64,000 bases of DNA from assembly GCA_000720375.1 (NCBI GenBank), contig JOAA01000007.1, forward strand, positions 423,894 through 487,893, given 5' to 3'. The notes beneath the pieces were generated by a model that worked only from the letters and a program-made list of their open reading frames with translations, was not told where the DNA came from and did not search any database. Of the stretch, positions 49,452-56,731 are shown one piece after another (position 1 is the stretch's first letter; each line of letters starts with the position of its first letter). Both the position numbers and the translations under genes were made by a program. Origin of the DNA: Rhodococcus rhodnii (GTDB lineage: Bacteria > Actinomycetota > Actinomycetes > Mycobacteriales > Pseudonocardiaceae).

Positions 49452-50273
49452 GTGTCAGATCCCCAAGACCAGCGCACCCCGGCGCCCTCCATCGACCCGA
49501 ACCGTCCCAATGTCGCGCGGATTTTCAACGCCCTGCTCGGCGGCAAGGACAACTACCAGGTCGACAGAGACGTGCGGGACGAGCTGCTGAAAAGGGCACC
49601 CGCCCTGGGTGATCTGGCCTGGGACGTGCGCTCGTTCGCCGGCCGGGTGACGCGGTTCCTGGCAGCCCACCGAGGCGTCCAGCAATTCCTGGATTGCGCT
49701 CCGGGTCTGCCCAACACCGACAACACGCACGAGATCGTCCAACGGGAGAACCGCGAGGCCACGGTCGTCTACACGGCGACCGACCCGGTGGTGCTCGCGC
49801 ACGGACGCGCGCTGCTGGCCGAGAACGACCAGACGCACTTCGTCGAGGCCGACTTCCGGTACCCGGACCGGGTCTTCGAGCATCCGACGATCCGCAAGTT
49901 CCTGGACCTGTCCGAGCCGGTCGCCGTCTTCCACATCGGCACGGTCCAGTACGTCAGCGATGCCCGGAAGCCCAAGGACATCATCGCCGGTTACATCGAC
50001 CGCATCCCGTCAGGGTCGTACATCGCGCTTGCCCACGCCTACGACCCGGAGGACGGATCGTTCACCCCTGAGTTGCGGGAGATCTACCAGAACAGCGAGG
50101 TCGGCCTCGGGCTCTTCCGTACCCGATCGGAGATCCTGTCCTACCTCGACGGCCTTGAGCTCATCGAACCTGGGCTGGTCGCCGTGTCCGACTGGTGGCC
50201 CGACGGCCCGCGGCTCAAGGCACAGGACCCGGTTCAACGGCTGGCGCTAGGTGCCGTCGCACGCAAACCGTGA
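49452..50273 (+). CDS. S-adenosyl methyltransferase, pfam04672 (DUF574) type
   Basis: 273 aa, GTG start. Family signature at the N-terminus: IDPNRPNVARIFNALLGGKDNYQVDR, then FLAAHRGVQQFLDCAPGLP for the SAM-binding part (usually QFLDLGSGLPT; here the GxGxP is CAPGLP), EREN-type RENREATVVYTATDPVVLAH, EADFRYP and GLELIEPGLV. Many copies occur per actinomycete genome and their targets are largely unknown. The altered glycine motif is worth noting. The stop is 9 bp from the tRNA array on the other strand. Confidence 0.88.
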   Translation: MSDPQDQRTPAPSIDPNRPNVARIFNALLGGKDNYQVDRDVRDELLKRAPALGDLAWDVRSFAGRVTRFLAAHRGVQQFLDCAPGLPNTDNTHEIVQRENREATVVYTATDPVVLAHGRALLAENDQTHFVEADFRYPDRVFEHPTIRKFLDLSEPVAVFHIGTVQYVSDARKPKDIIAGYIDRIPSGSYIALAHAYDPEDGSFTPELREIYQNSEVGLGLFRTRSEILSYLDGLELIEPGLVAVSDWWPDGPRLKAQDPVQRLALGAVARKP

Positions 50274-50281
50274 CGCTTTGG

Positions 50282-50356
50282 GGTGGCCGACCGGACTCGC
50301 ACCGGCTAATGCCCGGATTCACAGTCCGGGGCCTCGTCTGCTTCGGCTTCGACCAC
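50282..50356 (-). tRNA. tRNA-His (GTG), last of seven in the array
   Basis: Acceptor GTGGTCG/CGGCCAC pairs along seven bases. The anticodon stem CCGGA-CTGTGAA-TCCGG has GTG at 34-36. T-loop TGCGAGT lacks the usual TTC. The extra G at -1 expected for His tRNA is not present (T). A 3' CCA is encoded (50279-50281 on this strand). Confidence 0.75.
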
Positions 50357-50358
50357 AG

Positions 50359-50432
50359 TCGTCCCGCCAGGACTTGAACCTGGGACCTTCCGCGTGTCGG
50401 GCGGACGCTCTGCCAAGCTGAGCTACGGGACG
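50359..50432 (-). tRNA. tRNA-Val (GAC), array member
   Basis: Acceptor CGTCCCG/CGGGACG, D-stem GCTC/GAGC, anticodon stem TCCGC/GCGGA, T-arm CCAGG-TTCAAGT-CCTGG: a complete cloverleaf. The anticodon loop is CCGACAC, so position 33 is C instead of the near-invariant T. No CCA is encoded. Confidence 0.8.
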
Positions 50433-50435
50433 TTG

Positions 50436-50504
50436 TGGAGAACGAGGGTGTCGAACCCTCCACGGCGATCTTGCAAGGATCGTCTGCGCACCGGCGCGTC
50501 CCCC
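50436..50504 (-). tRNA. tRNA-Ala (TGC), array member, short D-arm
   Basis: Anticodon loop CTTGCAA (TGC) on stem CGATC/GATCG, T-arm GAGGG-TTCGACA-CCCTC. Acceptor GGGGGAC/GTTCTCC needs two G-T pairs. The D region is compressed (about 69 nt in total) and lacks T8, so it may be poorly charged or a degenerate gene. Confidence 0.65.
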
Positions 50505-50508
50505 GTGG

Positions 50509-50580
50509 TCGAGGTGCCAGGAGTCGAACCTGGTCCTGCGCCTTATCAGGGCGCTGCACAGACCGCCATGCTCCACCTCG
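50509..50580 (-). tRNA. tRNA-Ile (GAT), array member
   Basis: Acceptor CGAGGTG/CACCTCG, anticodon loop CTGATAA on stem GCGCC/GGCGC, T-arm CCAGG-TTCGACT-CCTGG. A 3' CCA is encoded (50506-50508). The D-arm is reduced (GCA/TGC). Confidence 0.75.
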
Positions 50581-50586
50581 TCCGCG

Positions 50587-50660
50587 TGCCCCCAGCAGGA
50601 GTCGAACCTGCGCCCGTCGGCTTAGAAGGCCGCTGCTGAAGTCCGCTGAGCTACGGGGGC
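50587..50660 (-). tRNA. tRNA-Arg (TCT), array member
   Basis: Acceptor GCCCCCG/TGGGGGC, anticodon loop CTTCTAA, T-arm GCAGG-TTCGACT-CCTGC. The D-arm starts normally (TAGCTCAGCGG) but its 3' stem strand is altered. Decodes the AGA codon, rare in this high-GC genome. Confidence 0.78.
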
Positions 50661-50661
50661 G

Positions 50662-50728
50662 TGGTGGAGGAGGGAGTCGAACCCTCTCGGTTTACAGCCG
50701 GGTGGGGCTCCACAACCCCATCTCCACC
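50662..50728 (-). tRNA. tRNA-Tyr (GTA), array member, no long variable arm
   Basis: Acceptor GGTGGAG/CTCCACC, anticodon loop CTGTAAA (GTA), T-arm GAGGG-TTCGACT-CCCTC. Bacterial tRNA-Tyr normally has a long class II variable arm; here it is almost absent (about 67 nt in total) and the anticodon stem pairs over only three bases. Highly atypical. Confidence 0.6.
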
Positions 50729-50746
50729 ATATTTGTGAATTAGCAG

Positions 50747-50817
50747 CACCGGCGGCGGGAGTCGAACCCACTGACGAACGGTTTTGGAGACCATTCCGCT
50801 TTCCACAGCTCGCCGAT
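50747..50817 (-). tRNA. tRNA-Trp (CCA), first of the array
   Basis: Acceptor ATCGGCG/CGCCGGT, D-arm GCT/AGC, anticodon loop CTCCAAA (CCA) on GGT/ACC, T-arm GTGGG-TTCGACT-CCCGC. It starts about 17 bases after the T-rich tail of the upstream terminator. No CCA is encoded. Confidence 0.72.
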
Positions 50818-50833
50818 TTGTTTTCGTGCACGA

Positions 50834-50876
50834 CAAATAAAGAAAGCCGCCCGGATCGGTTTCCCGATGGGCGGCT
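50834..50876 (-). terminator. Intrinsic terminator between micro-ORF and tRNA array
   Basis: On the minus strand, AGCCGCCC (complement of 50869-50876) pairs with GGGCGGCT (50845-50852), with an inner ATCGG/CCGAT helix, and is followed by TTCTTTATTTG. It is a classic hairpin with a T-rich tail, placed directly before the first tRNA. Confidence 0.88.
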
Positions 50877-50899
50877 CCCTTGGCATGACACCTGCTATG

Positions 50900-51034
50900 T
50901 CATGGCGGGGAGCCCACGCTGATAATGCCAGCGTGCTGGTAGAAGGCGACTCTGCGATAGATCGACGGGCACGCGGCAGCGATCGCGACGGCCGCATGAC
51001 GGCGCCACGTCTCTCGCTCCCACATGTTCCTCAT
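50900..51034 (-). CDS. 44-aa micro-ORF ahead of tRNA array (cassette A)
   Basis: ATG at 51034 with AGAAGGAG at ideal spacing. Product: MRNMWERETWRRHAAVAIAA, then ACPSIYRRVAFYQHAGIISV and GSPP; basic, with one Cys and a mildly hydrophobic middle. Promoter, ribosome site, ORF and terminator form a tight 250-bp unit. A diverged copy exists at 30.1-30.3 kb. It could be a leader peptide acting on the terminator and thus on tRNA expression, or a small independent protein. Confidence 0.6.
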   Translation of the reverse strand: MRNMWERETWRRHAAVAIAAACPSIYRRVAFYQHAGIISVGSPP

Positions 51035-51066
51035 GACCGCTCCTTCTATCTGCTGACGTGGCTCAA

Positions 51067-51094
51067 TCATTACCTAATCCGCAGCGCGGGTCAA
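51067..51094 (-). promoter_or_regulatory. Promoter of cassette A / tRNA array
   Basis: TTGACC (complement of 51089-51094) and TAATGA (complement of 51067-51072) spaced 16 bp, an unusually consensus-like housekeeping promoter for this GC-rich sequence. It starts just below the dapA-family stop codon and directs transcription to the micro-ORF and tRNAs. Confidence 0.7.
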
Positions 51095-51099
51095 TCACA

Positions 51100-51993
51100 T
51101 TATCGAGCTGAAAACGTGCCAGCCGGAATTGGGCACGATTCGAGTGCGGTCGAGGTGGCCGCGGCACTGGCGGGCAGCAGTGGGAGGCGGACGTCAGGCG
51201 TGGGAATCCGGCCCTGCGCCGCCAGAACGGCCTTGATCACGGCAGGATTGGGCTCGGCGAACAACGCCTTGGCCAGTGGTACGAGGCGATTGTGGAGCTC
51301 ACGCGCATGCTCAGCCTGGCCCTCTCGCCACGCGGCGATCAGGTCGACGTAGGCGCGGGCGGCGACGTTGCCGCAGGCCAGGATTGCCCCGCTGGCACCG
51401 AGCCCGATCAACGGGCCGGCGTAGAGGTCGTCGCCTGAGAGAACCGAGATGTCGTCGGGCACGCTGCTCATGAACGCCACCGTGGCGTCGTCGATGCCGC
51501 CGACAGCCTGCTTGAAGCCGACGATGTTCGGTATTTCGGTGAGTCGGAGGAGGGTGTCGGCTGTCAATGCTCTGCCTGTGCGGGCTGGGACGTTGTAGAC
51601 GAGCACTGGTACTCGGCTGTTGGCTGCGAGGCGGCGGAAGTGCTCGACGACGCCGTCCTCGGATGGGCGGGTGTAGTAGGGCACGACGGTGAGGGTTGCG
51701 CTGGCTCGGAAGTCGAGATCGGCGAACGCGTCGACCGAGTCGGCGGTCGAGTTCGACCCTGCACCGATGATCAGCTGCGCGCCGCGTCGCACGCAGACGT
51801 CGGCACAGATGTCGACGACCCTGCGGCGCTCGTCCGGCGTCAGGGTCGCGGGTTCGCCAGTCGTGCCCAACGCGACAATGCCTGCCGCGCCCTCGTCGAG
51901 TACGGCGTGCGCAAGTGCCTCCAAGGCATCGGAAGCGACCTCGTCAGCCGCGGTGAACGGGGTGACTAGCGGAACGAAGAGACCCGTGAACAT
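51100..51993 (-). CDS. DapA-family aldolase (4-hydroxy-tetrahydrodipicolinate synthase-like)
   Basis: 297 aa class I aldolase barrel. GTTGEPATL (Thr44/45), the catalytic Tyr133 in LVYNVPARTG and the Schiff-base Lys161 in NIVGFKQAVGG are all present, as are the SGDDLY loop and GASGAILACGN. The arginine that binds the second substrate carboxylate (R138) lies in PARTG. It would condense pyruvate with an aldehyde. Because it stands alone with a divergent LysR regulator and not in a lysine operon, it may be a catabolic or specialised paralogue. Confidence 0.9.
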   Translation of the reverse strand: MFTGLFVPLVTPFTAADEVASDALEALAHAVLDEGAAGIVALGTTGEPATLTPDERRRVVDICADVCVRRGAQLIIGAGSNSTADSVDAFADLDFRASATLTVVPYYTRPSEDGVVEHFRRLAANSRVPVLVYNVPARTGRALTADTLLRLTEIPNIVGFKQAVGGIDDATVAFMSSVPDDISVLSGDDLYAGPLIGLGASGAILACGNVAARAYVDLIAAWREGQAEHARELHNRLVPLAKALFAEPNPAVIKAVLAAQGRIPTPDVRLPLLPASAAATSTALESCPIPAGTFSAR

Positions 51994-52042
51994 GCCTCGA
52001 CCATCGCGCGCTCAGCTGTTCAGGTCCAGTTCGCATTTCTGT

Positions 52043-52073
52043 CGTCGAGCATAAGGTGTACTTATGCTCGACG
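52043..52073. promoter_or_regulatory. LysR box overlapping the lysR start codon
   Basis: Perfect 13-bp inverted repeat CGTCGAGCATAAG-GTGTA-CTTATGCTCGACG between the divergent dapA-like and lysR genes. The right arm contains the lysR ATG (52064-52066). The core ATAAG-n5-CTTAT fits the T-N11-A rule. Binding would block lysR expression. Confidence 0.85.
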
Positions 52074-52948
52074 TACGCAAGCTCCGTCTCCTGCGTGAAC
52101 TGGCCCGGCGCGGGACGATCGCGGCGGTCGCCGACGCCCTCACCTTCACCCCATCGGCGGTCTCCCAACAGCTCACCGCCCTCGAACGCGAGACGGGCGT
52201 TCCGCTACTGGAACGGACCGGCCGGCGTGTGACGCTGACTCCAGCGGCTCAACGTCTCGTCGAACGCACCGAGGACGTCCTCGCGACGTTGCACGAAGCC
52301 GCCGCCGAACTGGCAGCGACCTCGACCGCACTGTCTGGGACGCTGCGTATCGGCGTCTTCCCCACGGCCATACCGACGATCCTCACGCCTGCCCTCGTCG
52401 CGCTGAGCACCGACCATCCAGGGCTGGATCTGACAGTCACCGAGCTGGATCCGGTGTCCGTTCCCGACGCGCTGCGCGACGAAAGCCTGGACATCGCCCT
52501 GATTCAGGAATACGACTACGTGCCGGCCGCGTCCGATCCGGCGTTGCAGACAGAACCGCTGCTGGAGGAAGTGGTCCACCTTGCCGCGTTGTCCGCCGAA
52601 CCGTTGGCAGTCCGGCGCGATTCACCCTGGATTGCCGGTACGCCAGGCACTCTCTGCCATGCGATGACCATCAGGGCATGTGAGGCTGCGGGATTCACAC
52701 CCCACATCCGCCACCACGCCGACGACTTCGGCACCGTGCTCGCGTTAGTAGCGGCCGGTCAAGGCGTCGCTTTCGTTCCCGACCTAGGCGTCGTCGCGCC
52801 GCACGCCGCCGTTGTGCTGACCCCGCTTCCTATCCGGCGCAGGACACATCTGGCTTACCGCCGTGGTACACGTGACCATCCGGCGATCTCGGCCGCACGA
52901 ATCGCGTTGCATGACGCCGTCGAGGTACCGCCGATCGACGGCATGTAG
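52064..52948 (+). CDS. LysR-family transcription regulator
   Basis: 294 aa. N-terminal winged helix (VRKLRLLRELARRGTIAAVADALTFTPSAVSQQLTALERETGVPLLERTGRRVTLTPAAQRL, residues ~3-65 by its ends) and a type 2 periplasmic-binding-like effector domain (LRIGVFPTAIPTIL, LDLTVTELDP, ALIQEYDYVP). It is divergent from the DapA-like gene and probably controls it and itself through the palindrome at its start codon. Confidence 0.93.
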   Translation: MLDVRKLRLLRELARRGTIAAVADALTFTPSAVSQQLTALERETGVPLLERTGRRVTLTPAAQRLVERTEDVLATLHEAAAELAATSTALSGTLRIGVFPTAIPTILTPALVALSTDHPGLDLTVTELDPVSVPDALRDESLDIALIQEYDYVPAASDPALQTEPLLEEVVHLAALSAEPLAVRRDSPWIAGTPGTLCHAMTIRACEAAGFTPHIRHHADDFGTVLALVAAGQGVAFVPDLGVVAPHAAVVLTPLPIRRRTHLAYRRGTRDHPAISAARIALHDAVEVPPIDGM

Positions 52949-52952
52949 TCCA

Positions 52953-54239
52953 TTACCGCAGCGCGGACTCCAGTTCGGCCAGCCGCGCGTTCTCCTTACG
53001 GATGCGCAGCAGGACCACGACGAAGATCGCGACCACCAGCCAGACGTACACGTTGTGGTACAAGACGCCAAGATGACCCCACGAAGGGATGTCCATCACC
53101 GTCGGCACGGGCGAGCCGAAGAGCGCGAGCACCCCGCCCATGCTGACCAACCAGGTCACTGCCAACGCGAACCGGTCGAAAACGGCACCCCGCCGCAGCG
53201 ACAGGTGCAGCAAGTACACCAGGAGCAAGCCGAGCCACACCCAGTGGTGCGGCCAGCTGAACGGCGACACCGCGGTCGAAACCAAGCCGCACACCAGCAC
53301 AGCGGCCAATTCCCGGCCGCCAAGCGACAGCCGCCGGGCCAGCAGGAGGCCGATCACCGCGACAGCCCCGGCGAGCGCGAGCCAGAGCAGCTGCTGCGCC
53401 GGGCCCACTCCGAGGGTCCGGGCGATCATGCCCTTCAGCGTTTCGTTGGCCGGATGGTCCGGCACGCCGACCCGTGCCGGGTCGAGGAACGCGCCGGTCC
53501 AGAACTGCCACGAGTCCTTCGGCAGGAACAGGAACCCCAGCACCACGGTTCCGACGAACGCGGCCCCAGCCACCGCAGCCGCCCGGAACCTCTTGGTGAC
53601 CAACAGGTACAGCACGAAGAACGCGGGGATGAGCTTGATCCCCGCGGCAATCCCGATCAGCACACCCTTCCAGCGCACGCGGTCAGGCAACGCCAGATCC
53701 ACCATCACCAGCGCCAGCAGCACCAGGTTGACCTGGCCGAAGATCACCGTCTGGCGGATCGGCTCGCACCACAGCAGCACGCCGGCGACGGCCACGCTGA
53801 ACACCGCGAGCCGGGCGTCGCGCACGTAACCGAGCCAGCTGAGCGCCAGCCACACCACGCCGGCCATGATCGCGAAGTTGATCAGGCTGCCGATCACGGT
53901 GAACCACGTGCCCGACAGGACCACGACCGGGATGAACGCCAAGGCGGAGAACGGCGAGTAGACGAACTCGAAGACGCCCTTGGTGGTGCCGATCAGTGGG
54001 GTGTCATAGAGCGAGATGCCATCCAGGACGCGTTCCCCGGCGACCCGGTAGGCGAAGAGGTCGATCTGGTGGGCCCGGACAACGGGCTCCTCGAAGACCT
54101 GGATCAGGTAGTAACCGATGGCGATGACGCCGAGCACGACGACGGTCCACAGCACCGGCGGTGGGATCACGCGACCTCGGGGCACAGGGGGTGCAGGGCT
54201 GGAGCCGCGCTCACCAACCGCCCATAATGACACGCTCAC
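52953..54239 (-). CDS. GT87-type polyprenyl-phosphate-mannose mannosyltransferase (DUF2029)
   Basis: 428 aa integral membrane glycosyltransferase of the GT-C fold. It has at least nine hydrophobic helices. The first lumenal loop carries the catalytic-type Asp (RAHQIDLFAYRVAGERVLDGISLYDTPL), followed by FEFVYSPFSALAF as in PimE and related alpha-1,2-mannosyltransferases. C-terminal IRKENARLAELESALR is a short coiled tail. It uses polyprenyl-phosphate mannose at the outer face of the membrane. The GTG start lies right after the XRE gene stop (1 bp), so they are an operon. Confidence 0.87.
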   Translation of the reverse strand: MSVSLWAVGERGSSPAPPVPRGRVIPPPVLWTVVVLGVIAIGYYLIQVFEEPVVRAHQIDLFAYRVAGERVLDGISLYDTPLIGTTKGVFEFVYSPFSALAFIPVVVLSGTWFTVIGSLINFAIMAGVVWLALSWLGYVRDARLAVFSVAVAGVLLWCEPIRQTVIFGQVNLVLLALVMVDLALPDRVRWKGVLIGIAAGIKLIPAFFVLYLLVTKRFRAAAVAGAAFVGTVVLGFLFLPKDSWQFWTGAFLDPARVGVPDHPANETLKGMIARTLGVGPAQQLLWLALAGAVAVIGLLLARRLSLGGRELAAVLVCGLVSTAVSPFSWPHHWVWLGLLLVYLLHLSLRRGAVFDRFALAVTWLVSMGGVLALFGSPVPTVMDIPSWGHLGVLYHNVYVWLVVAIFVVVLLRIRKENARLAELESALR

Positions 54240-55160
54240 TCAGATGATTTTCTGATACGCCCGTCCCGGCGGTTGAGCCGGGGCCCCGTAGTGCGACAAA
54301 CCTCCAGTTGAGGGCGCTGTTCGCCGAACTGCTGGGGTCAGCAGGCGCAGTGCGTCCGCCGAGCTCGCGTCGTTCGGGGTGTAGATCTCCAGCCGGTGGT
54401 CGGGGCTGTCGGGCTGCAGCCACACCTGGTAGTCGACGTTCGCCGCACCCACGGTCGGGTGCTGCAGCTGCATGGTCCCGACGGTGCAGTCGGCGACATC
54501 ACCGGTCGCCCACATCGCCGCGAACTCGTCGCTGCGCATCGTCAGCTCGCCGATCAGCTCGGCCAGGCGCGCGTCCGTGGGGTACCGGCCCGCGGTGAGC
54601 CGGAGGAAGGCGACGTGGATCCGGGCGACCTCGTCCCAGTTGCGGTGCAGGTCCCGGGTGAGCGGATCGAGGAAGAACATCCGCGGGATCGACGGCCGGT
54701 GCGCCGGGTCTTGGGGTGCGTCGAAGGGAACGTGCTCGGCTTTGAGCGCGTGTCCGGCACGGTTCCACGCGAGCACGTCGTCGCGTCGGCCCAGCACGAT
54801 CGCCGGCGTCCGGTCACCGAGTGATTCCAGCAGTGCGAGGACTCGGGGATGCGGGTGTTCCTGTGGCGGCTCGGAAAGCCCGGGATTCGCAGGCTGCCGC
54901 GCGAGGTTGTGCAGGTGGACGGTCTCGACTGGATCGAGCCGCAGCACCCGTGCGAGAGCGTCGAGGACCTGCTTGGAGGCGGTCTCGGACTGCCCCTGCT
55001 CCAGCCGTGTGTAGTAGCCCGCGCTTACGCCTGCGAGGTGGGCGAGTTCTTCCCGGCGCAGTCCTGGGACCCGGCGAGCGGTCCCGTACGTGCGCAGTCC
55101 GATCTCGGCCGGGGTGACTCGATCACGGCGATTCTTCAGGAACGCGCCAAGACTCTCCAC
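54240..55160 (-). CDS. XRE-family regulator with MmyB-like ligand domain
   Basis: 306 aa from the GTG at 55160; a TAGGCT hexamer ends about ten bases upstream, so the message may be leaderless. N-terminal helix-turn-helix (LGAFLKNRRDRVTPAEIGL, RRVPGLRREELAHLAGVSAGYYTRLEQG). From about residue 105 there is an MmyB-type domain (TPAIVLGRRDDVLAWNRAGHAL, RDLHRNWDEVARIHVAFLRL, VADCTVGTMQLQHPTVG). Such proteins regulate neighbouring exporters or oxidoreductases in response to a fatty-acid-like ligand. It is divergent from an MFS exporter, the probable target. Confidence 0.9.
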   Translation of the reverse strand: MESLGAFLKNRRDRVTPAEIGLRTYGTARRVPGLRREELAHLAGVSAGYYTRLEQGQSETASKQVLDALARVLRLDPVETVHLHNLARQPANPGLSEPPQEHPHPRVLALLESLGDRTPAIVLGRRDDVLAWNRAGHALKAEHVPFDAPQDPAHRPSIPRMFFLDPLTRDLHRNWDEVARIHVAFLRLTAGRYPTDARLAELIGELTMRSDEFAAMWATGDVADCTVGTMQLQHPTVGAANVDYQVWLQPDSPDHRLEIYTPNDASSADALRLLTPAVRRTAPSTGGLSHYGAPAQPPGRAYQKII

Positions 55161-55264
55161 GACACCGAGCCTATGTCGCCCAACCACGCCGCTGGGTGTA
55201 CCTGTTGGGTGTACCCACGGCACAGGGATGGCTGGCCGGCGCGTCCTGCCGGACTGTCCACAGC

Positions 55265-56731
55265 ATGTCTCAACAGCACTCCCCTGGCCTGCGGGCCTGG
55301 CTTGGGCTCCTGGTCCTGCTCGGTCCCGTCCTGCTGGTCTCGATGGACGGGTCGATCCTGTTCCTGGCGATGCCCAGGATCAGCCAGGCCCTCACGCCGA
55401 CCGCCGACCAGGCCCTGTGGATCTTGGACAGCTACGGCTTCGCGGTGGGCTCCTTGCTGATCGCGTTCGGCACCATCGGCGACCGGTACGGACGGCTGAG
55501 GCTGCTGATGATCGGCGCGACCGTCTTCGGCGTCGGCTCGGTCGCGGCTGCCTTCGCGCCGAGCGCGGAGTTCCTCATCGCCGCGCGTGCGTTGATGGGA
55601 GCCGCCGGCGCGACGCTGCTGCCCTCAGCACTGGCCGTGCTGAGTGAACTGTTCGCCGATCCGCGGCGACGGGCACAGGCCATCGGTATCTTCGCCGCCG
55701 CGTTCGCGGCGGGATTCGCCATCGGTCCGGTCGTTGGCGGCGTGCTGCTGGAAAGGTTCTGGTGGGGATCGGTTTTCCTGATCAACCTGCCGGTCATCGG
55801 CTTGTTCCTGGTCTTCGCGCCGGTCTTGCTTCGTGAGGTCCGCGCGACGAGGCCAGGTCGAGTCGACGTCACCAGTGTCGTGCTCTCCGCAGCCGGCCTG
55901 CTGCTCGGGATCTACGCCCTCAAACACGCCGCCACCGAAGGGTTGTCGGTTGGCCCGGCTGCCGTGGGGATAGCGGGCGTGGTGCTGCTGGTGTGGTTCG
56001 CGCGACGTCAGAAGCACTTGGAGCACCCGTTGATGGAGTTCTCGCTCTTCCGTGACCGCGTTTTCACGGTCGCTATCATCACCGGGCTGTTGCCGTTGGC
56101 GGCGTGGTCGGCGACCGCGTACCTCTCCGGCATCTACCTCCAGTCCGTCCTTGGCCTGTCGGTCCTGGCTGCGGCGCTGCTCGCGCTGCCTGGCGCCGCG
56201 GTGCTCACGATCACCTGCATCGTCACGCCGGTCGTGGTCGACCGCATCGGCAAACGAACGGCACTCGTCGTCTGTCACTTCTCCATCGCGGCCGGTCTGC
56301 TGCTCTTGCTCGCCACCACGATCACGGGCGGGATCGGCTGGTACATCGCGTCCACGGCCATCGCAGGCGTCGGCTACGGCATCTCCTTCGCGGTTGTCGC
56401 CGACACCGCTGTCGGAGCTGTGCCCGTCGAGCGAGCCGGGTCGGCCGGAGCGATCGCGGAAACGAGCAACGAGATCGGCAACGCCCTGGGCATCGCATTG
56501 CTTGGTTCTCTTGCCGCCCTTGTATTCCGGCTCTTCGGGCCCGACCTGGCACCCACCCTTGACGAAACGCTCCAACTCCCCGATCTCGCGCCCGTGCTGG
56601 TCGAGGACGCGAAGGCGGCGTTCGTCACCGGCTTGCACGTGATCGCCGCGGCGGCCAGCCTTCTGCACATCGCGCTGGGCGCCCTTGCCCTGCGCTGGAT
56701 GTCCGTACGCGCTACGAGCCCAATGCCGTAG
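55265..56731 (+). CDS. MFS drug-exporter (DHA2, 14 TM)
   Basis: 488 aa from the ATG at 55265. Starts with LVSMDGSILFLAMPRISQAL (motif D1), then the loop 2-3 motif GDRYGRLRLLMIGA, the antiporter motif C in AAGFAIGPVVGGVLL, and 14 hydrophobic segments. This is the SmvA/QacA-type proton-driven efflux of lipophilic cations or antibiotics. It is divergent from the XRE/MmyB regulator. Its last 20 bp overlap the convergent carotenoid-oxygenase gene. Substrate unknown. Confidence 0.92.
   Translation: MSQQHSPGLRAWLGLLVLLGPVLLVSMDGSILFLAMPRISQALTPTADQALWILDSYGFAVGSLLIAFGTIGDRYGRLRLLMIGATVFGVGSVAAAFAPSAEFLIAARALMGAAGATLLPSALAVLSELFADPRRRAQAIGIFAAAFAAGFAIGPVVGGVLLERFWWGSVFLINLPVIGLFLVFAPVLLREVRATRPGRVDVTSVVLSAAGLLLGIYALKHAATEGLSVGPAAVGIAGVVLLVWFARRQKHLEHPLMEFSLFRDRVFTVAIITGLLPLAAWSATAYLSGIYLQSVLGLSVLAAALLALPGAAVLTITCIVTPVVVDRIGKRTALVVCHFSIAAGLLLLLATTITGGIGWYIASTAIAGVGYGISFAVVADTAVGAVPVERAGSAGAIAETSNEIGNALGIALLGSLAALVFRLFGPDLAPTLDETLQLPDLAPVLVEDAKAAFVTGLHVIAAAASLLHIALGALALRWMSVRATSPMP

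Noticed and set aside
50282..51094. Prophage or integrative element around the tRNA array
   Set aside because: No integrase, structural or replication gene, and no attachment-site duplication was seen; flanking genes are ordinary chromosomal families.
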